A stretch of DNA of 64,000 nucleotides from Amphibalanus amphitrite. Its lineage: Eukaryota > Arthropoda > Thecostraca > Balanomorpha > Balanidae. Of this stretch, positions 48,001 to 60,073 are shown in pieces. The notes below the pieces were generated by a model. It was not told the origin of the DNA. It ran no database searches and saw only the letters and a list, made by a program, of their open reading frames with translations. Where the stretch lies: the NCBI RefSeq assembly GCF_019059575.1, contig NW_024881830.1:248001-312000 (forward strand). Direction: 5' to 3'. Position 1 is the first letter of the stretch; each line of letters opens with the position of its first letter. Made by a program: the position numbers and the translations under genes.

Positions 48001-51000
48001 GACTTGCGCATTGCACTAAGTATGTGAAGTGTGTGCTTAGCGATTGAAGTTTGGTTCGGTGCTGTTTTCAGTGTGAATAAGCGCTGCTCCTTTTATAACA
48101 AAAGTTCCGATTGAAACGGCTTTTGCCCATTGCTAAATACTAATGCTTATTTTGCAGATGGTAGCTTGAAACTAGATGCTGAGCTATTCAAAGAAGTCAA
48201 ACCAGGTCTTTCATCATATGCCAAGGAACCCGAGGCGGTAAGTAATAAAAGAAGTAGGTATTCAAACATCATCATGAAAACGAATTATTCGCTTGCGACG
48301 CTTATTGTAAGGTCCGTGGAATCCGTCGATTGTTCCTCTCGGGGTATTTGTTTGGGTTTTGGTGGAGTTGGCCGGGGGCAATATGTCATACAAGATGGGG
48401 TATTTATAGCGTCTGAAGTACGCTTGCCTTGTTATGAATATGTTGCAACTAACGATTTTTAAGTCGTTTGAACTAACGAGTGTCTAGATCGACTGGATGT
48501 CGCTCCCTCCAGGATTATACTCGTCCTCAATCTTCCTCCTAATCTCAATGTTCAACTTATGTGATGGATGTATGCTATTCTTTTTCCAGTGCGGGGCTGA
48601 AACTTCGAACTAAAGCAGTGGGTACCAAGTGCGCTCGTAATTCCCCAGCCTGTGGTGCCTGGAACTGAACACCTGTACCCTACCTCCTTAGCCCCGCACT
48701 GATCTCCGCCCTGTGGTCAGTCGACGGCGTCTCTGCGCGAGCTGCTGTCAGCGGCGCTGCAGTTCGTGCCGGCCGAGGCGGTGTCTCGCACGCCGCTGGT
48801 GCTGCGCGCCACGGCCGGCCTCCGGCTGCTGCCCGATCACCGGGCCGACGCGCTACTGGAGACGGCGCGCGCTGAGGCCGAGCGGAGCGGCTTTCTGACA
48901 CGGCCGGACGCCGTGCGAATCATGTCCGGAACGGACGAGGGACTCTTCTCCTGGTTCACCGTCAACTTTCTGCTCGGTGAGTTATCGATGGTGTCCCCAT
49001 AACCACACCAGGCACTGGGGTGGACAAGGGGCATTCTGAACGCACTCAAGGTCGATGTATTCAAACGAACCTAGATTCTGTAACCTATTTTTCCTGGTCC
49101 TTATTTTTTATTTTATCGCAATACCTTGGGCTGTAATGATTATAACGTTTTCAGTTAAAATATGCACATTAGCTAGCAAGCTGTCGTGAAAGCAAGTTAA
49201 AAAATGATTAAGAACCACAGTAAGTCATGAAACCCCCGTTACCCTCGTACCGTCCCAGCCACTGACCTGTCCACCAATTCCACCCCTGCCTGCAGACCGA
49301 CTGGGCGGCGAGCCGGGCCGGTCGGTGGCCGTGTTCGACCTCGGCGGCGGCTCCACGCAGGTGACATTCGCGCCCACGGAGGCCGCTACCATGCACGCTG
49401 CCCCGCCCGGCTCCATTGTCGAGGTGTCGGCCATGAAGGCCCAGGCCGGAGTCTACTCCCAGAGGTAAGTCGCTGGGTAAAAGTATCAACTTACTGCGGG
49501 TTCTACTAATCAACTAGCCATGAGCACTAACTTGTTATTTAACTAGTCAGGCGTTGTATAGATATGCAGACACTAATGCGACTAACACGATTGCTGTATG
49601 TGGAACATATGGAGAATAATACTTAATTTGGCCGTACCAGTGTGCCGTGTGACTGACGTCTGTTTTATGTCCTTTTTAGTCGGCGCTCCAATGACAGAGT
49701 GGTCTACGCGCGAAGGTTTGTGCTGACTTCTCTGAGACGGCATGTGTGCGCCGCTTGTTCCTGTAGTAGTGTAGTGTAGTAGCGCTTTGGTCCGTTGGCG
49801 GTCGGCGGTGGGCGCACGTGTTGTCTCGTACCGTTGCTTCTGTCTGTCGTACCGCTTTCTTTCTCCTTAGTCTGTCTCGTCAGTCCCCAGTGGCGTTCGG
49901 CGACGGTAGACTTTTTGATAGTTTGGAACCAATCGTATTCAGTTCCTTGTCATGCCCGTTTCGCCCATGTTCTTGATCTAAAGTAACCGAAGGTTTTTGT
50001 CCGATAGCTAAAAACACTATTCGTTGGAATGCTTTTTTTCCTATTGAAAAACAAACTTGAGTTCCCGGACAATTTTGGATAAAGTCACTGTCTATAGCTC
50101 ACAACGCTAAACCAAATGTCGACCTTGTCTCAATTTATGTGCATTTTTTAACGAAGGTTAATATTTTTCATTTCTAGGCACTTCGAAATTACTATTTGTT
50201 ATGCATCACGACTAAGTTGCCAGGGCGCGTCATAATGTCATTCACGCTCAATGAAATAAGGCATTGTATCCTACCACGTTGCTGGTTGCACGATCAACGC
50301 CATCGGCCGGCACAGCCACACACCGAGCGGAGAGTTGTCAAAAGGGTCCCGCGGGCGCACAAGTGACGCCTTACACTTGGGAGTTGGGACATCGTCCCAG
50401 TAATGTACATAGCTTCGTGCATATGGTTTTTGACTGCTAGTGCACCTGTACAAATTGTGATGTTGCTTATCATGTCCTTTTTGAAAAGTGTGTGTTGTGA
50501 TCGTCCTGTGCTGTTCGTTTTGTTACTATAAGTTCGTTTTTCTTAAGTTTGCCCCTCACTGTGAACGTCTTTTTGGACACAGCACGAGAATTGCTAGCTG
50601 AATTACTGAGAAAACTGGTTGGCGCACATTGTATTGGAGATATGAATAATATTTTCAAAGTAAGTTTTGAACACAGACGATATAACGTTAATGTTAAACG
50701 CCTTGCAATTTATTAATTAGTTCAGACATAATTCCTGAGAAGTCGTCTATCACTGTGGAGCTGTGGGTATGGGTAAATACGAGCTATGAGTCTGTGAAAT
50801 AGTAAACAAATTTGATAAAATTGATCTTCTGTGAAATCTGGTGAAATCAATGTGCGCCAACCAGTTTTCTCAGTAATTCAGCTAGCAATTCTCGTGCTGT
50901 GTTCATAAAGACGTTTACAGTGAGGGGCAAACTTAAGAAAAACGAACTATACCTTTTTCGCCAAAGCACGGTAATTTTCTTTAGCGTCGAAGTAGTTGGT

Positions 51001-54000
51001 CGTGTGTGCATTTGGTAGTCAGACCTCATTTTTTCGTAAGTGTGGGCGGATCGATTTTCTGGCTGCTGTTTTTCATGATATGATGGGTCACGTTTTGCGC
51101 TAACACTGGATAGTATATAACCCCATCAATGGTGTGTCATCTTGGCGTATGGACTGTCAGCAATGTTCCTCAGTACTGCCGTGCAAAGGAAAAACCACGT
51201 ATGTTACCGTTTTTTGAAAAACAAAAATGTTCAGGAGAGCCGAAAATGCGTTTTTCATTGTAGCAACCGTGTAAAAGCTCGCACAGACAAAAGAAAGATA
51301 TCATTGAATTCCTCTCCGCCTTGCGATTCCGATGAGCCTTGTTGTAAATATATATTTATAAATACTGCCCTAAAAACTCTAGGGCGTTGTTTTGCCACCA
51401 TCAAATTTGATCTATCAAATTAAACTTTGCAAAGGAAAAAACACGTATGTCATTTTCCGTGTGGCTAAACCACGTATGTGGCGCTCAAACTACAGTCGTA
51501 ATTGGCAAAACAACGTATGTGACTAGCAGTGGATGACATACGTGTTTTTGCCAACACCGATTGTTTTGACACCGCAACATACGTTCATTTCCAACATAAA
51601 AGCCAGCGTACCAATGAGGATTGTGGCCGTGGGAGTGGCTTTGTGATTCCTGCTAGGCAAATTTCGCCACACCCAAAGCGTGTGTATCGCTAGCATTTAT
51701 ATCCGGGGCTGGGTGTTTTAACGTTGCTGTTTATATAAGCGAAAATTTGCACGAAACTACACAGATTAGTCCATGGGAAGATTCTTATAACTTCCCGTGC
51801 CGTCGGTGGGGCCAGTACTGCCCCCCCCCCGTGCCGGATCCCCCGGAAGGGCCGTTGCCGCGCCCCCGGTCACGTCGGGAGGGCAGGTGCAGCGCCCTGC
51901 GGTGGCACGTCCCCGGTTGCGTCGGTAGGGTCGGTGCCGCGTCCCTTCCCCCCCCCCCCCCCCTCCAGGGCCGGTGGAAGAATACTTGGTCGGTGTGGCA
52001 GGTGCCACGTTCCACTGTACGCATCCTCTGGTAGGACCCGCGCTGTCCCCCGGTGTCGTCTGTAGTGCCGGTGCCGTGTCACCCGCTTTTGTAGGTAGCA
52101 CCAGTGCCGCGTCCTCCTGTAGCGCCGGTGCCGTGTCCTCCGTTAGGGCCGGTGTGGCCGGTGCCGTGTCCCCGGCAGAGCCGAAGTAACGGTGCCGTGT
52201 CCTCCTTTAGGGCCGGTGTGACGGTGCCGGTGCCACGTCCTCCGGTGCTGTCGGTAGGACCTGCGCTACGTCCCCCGGTGCAGTCGGTAGGGCCGATGCA
52301 GTGTCCTCCATTAGCGCCGTTGCTGCGTCCCCCGGTAGAGCCGGTGTGGCCAGTGCCGCGTCCCCCCGGTAGGGCCGGTGTGACTGTGGCCAGTGCCGCG
52401 TCCCCCGGCAGGACTGGCGCCGCGTCCCCGGTGTCTTTGTTAGTACCGGTGTCACGTCCTCGGGCTGCATCGGCAGGGCTGGTGTTGCGTCCTTCGTTAG
52501 GACTGTGCGGCCGGTGCGGCGTCCCCCAGTGTTGTCGTTAAGACCGGTGCCGCGTCCCCCCGGCAGGGCCGGTGTGACCGGTGCCGCGTCCCCCCGGTGC
52601 TGTCGGTGGGACCGGTGCCGCGTCCTCTGGTGGGGCCGGTGACGTGTCCACATCTACATAGGGCCCGTGTGACGAGTGCCGCGTCCCCCGGCGCCGTCGG
52701 TAGGGTCGTTGACACGTCCCCCGGTAGGGCCAGTGTGGTCGGTGCCGTGCCCTCCGTTATGGATGGCGTTCTTCGCCGCATGGATGACGCGCAGCGCTGC
52801 AAGATGCCGCACGATAGCCGCATGCCTGACGTGCGGCAGCCGCACCGCAACCGTACCGCATCAAAATCGCACTCGTGTGGGGCGGGCCTTAGGGCCGGTG
52901 TGGCCGTGTCCCCCGTTAGGGCCGGTGTGGCCGGTGCCGTGTCTCCGTTAGTTAGGGCCGGTGTGGCCGGTGCCGTGTCCCCGGGCAGGGCCGGAGTGAC
53001 GGTGCCGTGTCTCCGTTAGTTAGGGCCGGTGTGACGGCGTCAGTGCCACGTCCCCCGGTGCTGTCGGTAGGACCTGCGCTACGTCCCCCGGTGCAGTCGG
53101 CATGGTCGTTGACTCGTCGTTGGCCGTGTCCTCCATCAGGGCCGGTGTGACGGTGCCGGTGCCGCGTTCCCCTGTGTCGTCGGTAGGGCCGGTGCCGTGT
53201 CCCCCGCTTTTGTAGTTAGCACTATATAGTGTCGCGTCTTCCGGATCGCCGATGCCGTGTCCTCCCCTAAGACCAGTGTGACTGGTGCTGCGTCCCGCGG
53301 TGTCGTCGGTAGGACCGATGCTGCGTTCCTAACTGCTGTCGGTAGAACCGGTACTGCGTCCCCCGGTGCCGTTGGTACGGCCGTTCCCCGTGCCGTCGGT
53401 CAGGCCGGTGCCGTGTCCCCCGGCAGGGCCGGTGTGACCGGTGACGTGTCCTCCGTTAGGGCCGGTGTGGCCGGTGCCGCGTCCCCCCGGTGCTGTATGT
53501 AGGACCGGTGACGCGTCCCCGCTGCTGTAGTTAGGGCCGACTCCTCGTCCCCGGGTGCCGTCGGTAGGGCCGACTCCACATCCCCTGGTGCCGTCGGTAT
53601 GGCCGTTGCTGCGTCCCCTGGTTGCGTCAGTACGTCGGTGGGGTCGGTGCCGCTGTCGTCGGCTTACCGGAGATAGTAGGCAAATCCACGTATGTTCTCA
53701 TTTATGTGCTTGAAAAATGCAATTTAAGCAAGAATGTCCGTACATACGTGTTTTGACCACGCGAGCGTTAACATCTTTAGATACCCATGATGAGGAGATA
53801 TCTGGCAAAACCACGTATGTTTTCATCGGTAAGAAATAAAAAATCATTTACACAAGAAAGCTTTGACATACGTGCTTTGGACACGATAAGTCCGAACATA
53901 CGTGTTTTTGCCTTGGCTGTCTACCCTTGGATATGACATACGTTTTTTGGAAAATGTTTTTTGGAAATATAAGTATTTTCAAAAAAAACTTTTTGTGAAT

Positions 54001-56578
54001 ATAATTCGCATAACCAAATGCTCCGTTTCTTGGGCTATCGATCGGTATAAAAAACCATTTTTGACCAAAAAATGACATACCTACGTGGTTCTTCCTTTGC
54101 ACGGCAGAGTAGCACGGGACTCGTTCATGTGCTTTGCAGCGGGCATTTTTCCTGTAGAGTAGTGTATTTTTCTCTTTCTGTGGAGTAGCGCGTGTTCTGT
54201 GTCTTCGCTTGGCAGGGTATGTGTGCCACTCACAGTGAAACTGACACTGAAATTAAACAAATTCTGAGGTACGACAATCACACTCAGACAGCTAGTGGCC
54301 CAAGCACGGGTAGCATTGGATAAAGAAATAGACCAATCGTAATGCATGTATGAAGGTACAGAATCCATTTTCGGTGGTCAGTTATGCGCCAAGTCTATAT
54401 TCATCAAAGTTCAGTCATCTCTGTCAAATAAGTTTTTTAGCACAGACAAAGAGAGCTGAGGACATTGCTGCTGTCTGACAGCGCCGGCTGGTGTCTGGCT
54501 GCGACCGCAACAACAGCTAATGCGCGTAACAAGCCCACCATTGTGACCATCTGACTGTGACCGTAGTAACATCTAGTGCCCCACCCTGACTGTGACCGTC
54601 AGTTACCTGGGGATCGGTCTGATGCCCCCCCCCCCCCCCTGCGACCGCCTGGAGATCGGTCTAAATTCTGGTTCCCCTCCCCTACCCCTGCTCTGACCTC
54701 CAGTTACCTGGGTATCAGTCTGATGTCCCTCACCCCTCCTGTGACCTTTAGTTACCTGGGTATTGGTCTGATGCCCCCCCCCCCTTTGTTGAAACCTCTA
54801 GTTACCTGGGTATCGGTCTGATGTCTCCACTCCCTCCTGTGACCGCCTGTTACCTGGGGATCGGTCTGATTACCCCCTCGGTCCCACCCCACTCTGACCG
54901 CCAGTTACCTGGGTATCGGTCTGATGGCGGCCCGGCACACCATTCTGACCGCCGGTCTGGACGGCCAGAACTCGTCAGTTGTCAGCGAGTGCGTCAACCC
55001 GGTGGTCACAACCAAATGGAGCTACGGCGGCAAAACCTACAACATCAGGTGACAATTACATTATTTAATCATCTTCTAAAAAGCACAACTTAACCGTTTA
55101 GTTTGTGCTGAACGTTGACTGCACGCTTTCAAATCGGCTCATGAATCATGTAGTGATAGGAATTCAGATCAATGGCCTAGTTTCTAATGGAAATGCATAT
55201 CGTGCAAATTTGTATGGGAAAGCTAGTTATATTTCAGTCCGTATCACTGTACGATTGTTCATGCTTTTTGTATCTTATTTGCATCTGAGGTGTTGTGGCG
55301 TGGTTGACGTCATTGCAGGTTAAAAACTGAGTTTGTCGAGGTACTTCTTGGCATATCTGCACATCCACCCTGTGCGCGTATTCAAATACCTTGTGCCACT
55401 TCATGCATAATGCATGTTTGCTGGATGACGGCCTCCCTAGCGCCGGACAGCTATTATATGCCAGGGATTATCAGAAAAAGGATGAAAGATTAGCATGCTC
55501 ATCCAGGATAATTCGGAACAAAAAACTTATCAGGCTGCAGTACTAAGTCTTCAGTCACACCTGGCTATAAATTAAACCGTTGCGGGAAAGTCACAGTCTG
55601 ATGTGTGAGAATGTGTCCTTGTGTGTCCTTACCAAACTGTTACGGGAAAGTCACCATCTGAAATAGTTGTGGCATGATGTGTCCTTGTCTGTCATTGCTG
55701 TTCAATGACAATTTGGTCCCATCGACAGTGGCGTCAGCACCAGCAAAAACTACAAGTTCATCAAGGGCAAGGGCGGCCTGATTGACAAGACGGAGCCGAT
55801 CGTGGACTTTGTCAAGTGTTACGGTCTGGCCGAGCGGTTCCTCAGCGGCCGGCTGCATGCTCCCGACGAGCTGAGGTCCCGAGAGGTGAGTCGTGCCGCC
55901 GAACCACGGGCCCACACTAATGAGTGGTCTAAACGGGGTCTCACGACGCTACACTGATGCATGATTGTCTCCAGTACTTATTATTACTTTATTTTGACGT
56001 CATATTTGGTTACGTAGCACGTATTTACATGAGTTTAGTGTGTCTGCTGCTGTCAATTTCTGCGCTTCGACGATGCCTGATAAAATATCATCGCAATAAT
56101 TTTTTTCGCCACTGCATGAAAGTTGTGACCAGATTTGTGGCTCTGTATGCTTCCGAAGTTTTTGTCGTAGGCGGCTTACACTGTAGTTACTACCAGTGCC
56201 GTAGAACAGCGTTGTTTCTTTTACAGCTAGGTAACTATCAGCTGGTATTCAATCATCACCCACTGCTGTCTTCTTACTTCGCAGGTGTACGCCATCAGCT
56301 ACTACTTTGACCGCGCCACCGAGGCCGGCCTGGTGGACCCGTTCGACGGAGGCGCCGTCACCGTCGAGCAGCTAATGCGCGCCGCGCGCCAGGCGTGCGA
56401 GACGCCCAACGTCGAGCAGCCGCTGGCCTGTCTGGACCTGACCTACATCGCGGCGCTGCTGCACGCCGGCCTCCAGCTGCCCGGCGAGCACCTGCTGCGG
56501 CTGCACAAGAAGATCGACGATCACGAGACCAGCTGGGCGCTGGGCGCTGCGTTCCACACACTCACCAACCACGCCTGA
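45022..56578 (+). CDS. ENTPD6: Ectonucleoside triphosphate diphosphohydrolase, ENTPD5/6 type, 10 exons
   Basis: Hydrolyses nucleoside di- and triphosphates in the ER/Golgi lumen or outside the cell; ENTPD5/6 relatives prefer UDP/GDP and support glycosylation. Exons: 45022-45051, 46933-47056, 47407-47571, 48158-48237, 48721-48976, 49296-49464, 49680-49715 (36 nt), 54905-55048, 55729-55885, 56285-56578 (stop TGA). Phases all join, giving 484 aa. A basic N-terminus precedes a signal anchor (VAIVGTVGLFFVVVS). Apyrase conserved regions: DAGSTGTR (ACR1), RATAGLRLL (ACR2), GTDEGLFSWFTVN (ACR3), FDLGGGSTQV (ACR4), and late YFDRA and WALGAAFH blocks. ENTPD5 versus ENTPD6 orthology is not resolved. Confidence 0.92.
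46853..46925 (+). repeat. Fragment of a GTCGGAGT-rich repeat next to NTPDase exon 2
   Basis: CAGGGCTGCAGAGTCAGAGTCGGAGTGGAGG resembles one end of a hAT-like element whose other end I do not find. It lies directly upstream of the exon-2 polypyrimidine tract (acceptor AG at 46931-46932). A related piece is at 34324. Confidence 0.45.
49680..49715 (+). other. 36-nt microexon of the NTPDase gene
   Basis: After TTTTTAG and before GTTTGT. It contributes 12 codons and fits phase 2 to phase 2 between 49296-49464 and 54905-55048. The peptide RRSNDRVVYAR joined to SYLGIGL aligns with the conserved region before SYLG in ENTPD5/6 proteins, which argues that it is used. Confidence 0.75.
50531..50948. repeat. 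Inverted repeat with 101-bp arms
   Basis: Arms 50531-50631 and 50848-50948 are reverse complements (for example GGCGCACATTG versus CAATGTGCGCC) with a few mismatches, separated by about 216 bp. In the long NTPDase intron. Probably a foldback element. Confidence 0.8.
51176..54107. mobile_element. 2.9-kb DNA-transposon-like element with ACGTATGT subterminal repeats
   Basis: Ends CTGCCGTGCAAAGGAAAAACCACGTATGT (left; first part at 51176) and the inverted CTGCCGTGCAAAGGAAGAAC (right, ending 54107). It is flanked by AGTA on both sides (51172-51175, 54108-54111). The octamer ACGTATGT, in either orientation, occurs six times within about 400 bp of the left end and six times within about 420 bp of the right end. 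The interior is a GC-rich minisatellite. No transposase. The superfamily is not recognised. Confidence 0.75.
51797..53670. repeat. GC-rich minisatellite (GGGCCGGTGTGGCCGGTGCCG type)
   Basis: About 1.9 kb of degenerate tandem units of roughly 40-60 bp built from CGGTAGGGCCGGTG, GGTGCCGTGTCC and CCCCCGGT. Many six-frame open frames here are artefacts of the repeat. It forms the core of the element 51176-54107. Confidence 0.9.
54550..54935 (+). repeat. Tandem array of the NTPDase exon-8 splice junction, about 7 copies
   Basis: Units of about 50 bp contain (C/T)AGTTACCTGGGTATCGGTCTGATG: near 54600, 54645 (degenerate), 54703, 54750, 54800, 54849 and 54904. The last is the real intron/exon boundary with coding sequence continuing as GCGGCCCGG. 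Copies 1, 3, 4 and 5 retain an AG directly before TTACCTGG and are potential decoy acceptors; copies 2 and 6 have CTG instead. Confidence 0.88.
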
Positions 56579-57995
56579 GGCGGACCTCAGACTGGCGTGA
56601 GCTGGCCAATCAGTTACCCCGCGCTGTTCAGATCAGTGCAGAGTATATACAGCCATCGAATGCAATATCCCAATGGAGTCCACTCCCCAGTACCACTGAT
56701 TGTTTGATAGTGTAATTTAAAGTGCATGCTGGATATCGTGATTGGTGCGATGTGTATTGGGGCAAACTCAGCGTGGTCTCGCGTGTACCCCGCAGCTGAG
56801 CCTCATGCCGACGCGACTATTCATTCTTCTGTTGTGCTCGTGATGAGTCAGTGTGGGGCGTGGTGTCTGTGTCACCTGATTCGAACTTCCATTTATGTGC
56901 TGCATTGTTGAGCCAACTATTGATGTGTAGTCACAAGCGTATGCTTCAACGTTTTTACATATGCCTATTGCCTGATTATTTTAGTTACCCCTTGGTATTT
57001 GAGACCATATGTCGGGATGTCTGGTGGGTGTTAGTGCCACGTATTTGGCGTCAGTGCGCCCATTGTTTACCGTTAACGGCGACTGATATTGTGCAGAATT
57101 AAAGAATACGGTTTCTGTAGCTATGGCGGCTCTGGATTACTGCTGTGGTGGGCGTGCCTTGTCTCTTGGATGCAATGTGAGCCGGTTTTATGTCTGTGTC
57201 CGCGTGCTGCGGCCGATGGGATGTGAGCAGATTTGTGATCAGTCCATGACGCTGCCGTGCTCAGCAGTGTGTTTGGAAGTGATGCTCAATTGAGCGGCGT
57301 CTTTAAGCAACATTTGTTCAATGAAACGAACCACCTTTTTGATCGGGAAATAAATTGGTACCGTGAAATATTTTGCCTGTCTTTTACGTCTCTTGACAGT
57401 GCCCGCGTTCTACAGGGTGGTGTTTCGATAAAACTATCGTACACATTATCAGGAGTTCGTAATGACGAGCCTCGTATTAATTTCCCCAAAGCATCTGTAA
57501 AAGAGGTACTAAAAAATTAATGACTGCAGCGGTGGCCGGTGAATAACTTTCTTGCCAATTTCTCACCGCGCGCTGCAACCTATAGTCTGTTCCATATCAA
57601 GCTTGCAGTCGGAGTTGCTTCGGCTGATCGCTCCTCCGCTCAAGAATTAGCGTCTTAAAATGCAAGAGCTGTATATACAGAAATCACGCACTGCCTTCAG
57701 CAGGGCACTTCGGCTGCATACTTGAAACGCAACAAAGTATAGTTATAACTCAAAGTGGTAAATCAGGTATTGATCCAATGACAAAACTTACAAGAAAATA
57801 TTTCACCCATATCCTTTTTATTCCTCACTCACCAGTGAAGTAATCAAGAGTTGACCAACGATAGAGATGTCCTGTGTTTCACCTCTCACAAAATCATCAT
57901 CAAATGACCAGCTGGATTGGTATGGCTACATTCACAGTGCTACAAAGCCAGCATTCACAAAACAGCATAACATGCTCCAGTCACAGATATCTCAC
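56579..57995. other. Convergent 3' region of NTPDase and succinate-CoA ligase genes
   Basis: No coding exon recognised. Candidate polyadenylation signals: ATTAAA at 57098-57103 on the plus strand for the NTPDase gene, and AATAAA on the minus strand (plus TTTATT at 57817-57822) about 175 bp past the ligase stop. Confidence 0.5.
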
Positions 57996-58982
57996 TCAAG
58001 CGAGTCCCTTGGCCTTCATCTCAGCCAGGAGAGTGGAGCCCATCTGAGCCGGGCTCTTGGTGACCTTCACGTTGGCTCCCTGCAGTGCCTTGATCTTGTC
58101 TTCAGCACCACCCTTGCCACCAGAGATGATGGCTCCAGCATGACCCATCCTCCTGCCAGGTGGCGCCGTCAGGCCAGCGATGAATGAGACAACAGGCTTG
58201 GCATCAGGGCCAGAGTTGTGCTCCATGAGGAAATCTGCAGCCTTCTCCTCAGCCTGTCCTCCGATTTCGCCAATCATCACAATACCCTTGGTCTCCGGAT
58301 CATTCAGGAAGACTTCCAGGCAGTCGATGAAGTTGGTTCCATTGAAAGGATCACCTCCAATGCCAACACACAGGGTCTGTCCCAGGCCAACCAGTGTGGT
58401 CTGGTGCACTGCCTCGTAGGTCAGGGTACCAGACCTTGATACAATGCCAATGCAGCCCTCCTGGTGGATATGACCAGGCATGATGCCAATCTTGCACTTG
58501 TTAGGGGCAATGATGCCGGGACAGTTGGGCCCGATCAAGCGGGACTTGTCCTGTCTGAGAAGCCTGTGCTTGACTTTGACCATGTCCTGTTGGGGAATGC
58601 CCTCAGTGATGCACACAATCAAAGGCACTTCAGCATCCAGAGCTTCAAATATGGCAGCAGCCGCAAATGGTGGCGGAACATAGATCACGGATGCATCTGC
58701 TTTTGTCTCAGCCATTGCTTCTTTCACAGAATCAAACACAGGAAGACCAAGATGTTTTTGGCCTCCTTTTCCAGGTGAAACGCCCCCAACAACAAGTGAG
58801 CCATACTCAATAGCTTGACGGCTGTGGAACGTGCCTTGTTTGCCTGTGAAACCTTGACAGATGACTTTGGTCTGGGACGTCAGCTTCATGTTCTGCCTGG
58901 TGGCATCGTACGACACAAAGCGAGCAATAGGTGTGTTGACACGATTCAGCAATCTTCCTATATTTCCAAGGGGCGCCGCCAT
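57996..58982 (-). CDS. SUCLG1: Succinate-CoA ligase alpha subunit, mitochondrial (intronless)
   Basis: Alpha subunit of the TCA-cycle enzyme that converts succinyl-CoA to succinate with ATP or GTP formation in the mitochondrial matrix. A single open frame from ATG 58982 to the stop at 57996, 328 aa, full length for the family. The N-terminus is basic and amphipathic ([17 protein letters not shown]), as in matrix targeting peptides. CoA-binding [51 protein letters not shown] and [10 protein letters not shown] are present, and the phosphorylated His lies in [15 protein letters not shown]. No introns, unlike every other host gene here. The frame and active site are intact, with a polyadenylation signal of its own, so it looks functional. 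Confidence 0.95.
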   Translation of the reverse strand: MAAPLGNIGRLLNRVNTPIARFVSYDATRQNMKLTSQTKVICQGFTGKQGTFHSRQAIEYGSLVVGGVSPGKGGQKHLGLPVFDSVKEAMAETKADASVIYVPPPFAAAAIFEALDAEVPLIVCITEGIPQQDMVKVKHRLLRQDKSRLIGPNCPGIIAPNKCKIGIMPGHIHQEGCIGIVSRSGTLTYEAVHQTTLVGLGQTLCVGIGGDPFNGTNFIDCLEVFLNDPETKGIVMIGEIGGQAEEKAADFLMEHNSGPDAKPVVSFIAGLTAPPGRRMGHAGAIISGGKGGAEDKIKALQGANVKVTKSPAQMGSTLLAEMKAKGLA

Positions 58983-59081
58983 GATCCACAACCCTTTTAA
59001 ACCGAAATTGGGTTACCAAAATCCGTGCAATGACAATTTAGCAATGCTGAAGCGAAACTTATCACAGAAAGAGGGGGCATC

Positions 59082-60065
59082 AGTGTTGCCGCGGCCAGAT
59101 TTTACAGCGTACCAGGATCGCATCCAAATCGTACCAGATTGGCTGTTTCTGGCTGCGTACCGTACCAGATCGTAGTAGGTCAGCTTGTTATTAATTCAGT
59201 ACTTAAAAAAATAACCAAAATTTCGGTAAATTCATGCCAGCAAGTAATTTATGGCTCATTTGACCCAGTAGTTCGACCCATTCGTCTCCCCGCGTCGCCC
59301 CTTGAAAGGCAGAAAGGCGCTCTTCTGAAGGCTCCCGAATTGTACACCTACCTAAAATTGGCCTTAAAATAGAGAAATCGAAATCCTGCCTTTGAGAGGG
59401 GGCATTCCAGTTGAGACTGGCAATTGCACCCAGGATCCTAGCTTGCACCCATAATCCGAAAATTACCACAGTTATGCTAGTGAAAATGGAAAATTATTTG
59501 TTGGGTGTCATTTAGTTTTCCAACGAAATCGCACAAATTTGGGACACTGATTCAAACTAGCCTCTTTCCTTAGCCCTTCGACCGTCGACGGAACTCACAT
59601 TTCACTGTTCACAATACAACTACAATTCCCAACTATTGGTTATTGGTATCTCAGCTTACGAGCCACCACAAATCGTTGCACTTGGGCCCGATCAATTCCC
59701 AACTCATGACACAACCTCTTATATTGCCTTGGACACAACAAATGCCTCAGCCTGCAGCCGACGGACCGTCCTTGGCAGCCGGCGTGGCGCGCGAATTTTC
59801 CACTTGTTTAATTCTGCTAGCACACAACAGGAATAGGTATTAATAATTCCGAATCCGATGCATGACAAATTATGATGAGAAAGTTAGAAACACCATCCCT
59901 CTTGACTAAAAGAATTGTTCTTTTTACTTATATTGAAAGAAATATTAAAATGCCAAAAAATGCATTTCGACGAAAAAGTACCAGATTTCGTTTAGGCGTA
60001 CCTCCGTACCAGAAATGTCGAAAAAGTACCAGATCTGGTACTATAGTACCAGGACGGCAACACTG
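59082..60065. mobile_element. hAT-like element upstream of SUCLG1
   Basis: CAGTGTTGCCG at 59082-59092 and its complement at 60055-60065 are flanked by a perfect 8-bp duplication GGGGGCAT (59074-59081 and 60066-60073). Subterminal repeats GTACCAGAT occur several times at both ends in inverted orientation. It is 984 bp without transposase. The nearer end is 99 bp upstream of the SUCLG1 start codon. Confidence 0.88.
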
Positions 60066-60073
60066 GGGGGCAT

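Noticed and set aside
51747..53500. Multiple Pro/Val/Gly-rich frames on both strands
   Set aside because: Artefacts of the GC-rich minisatellite, with the same repeat peptide in several frames.
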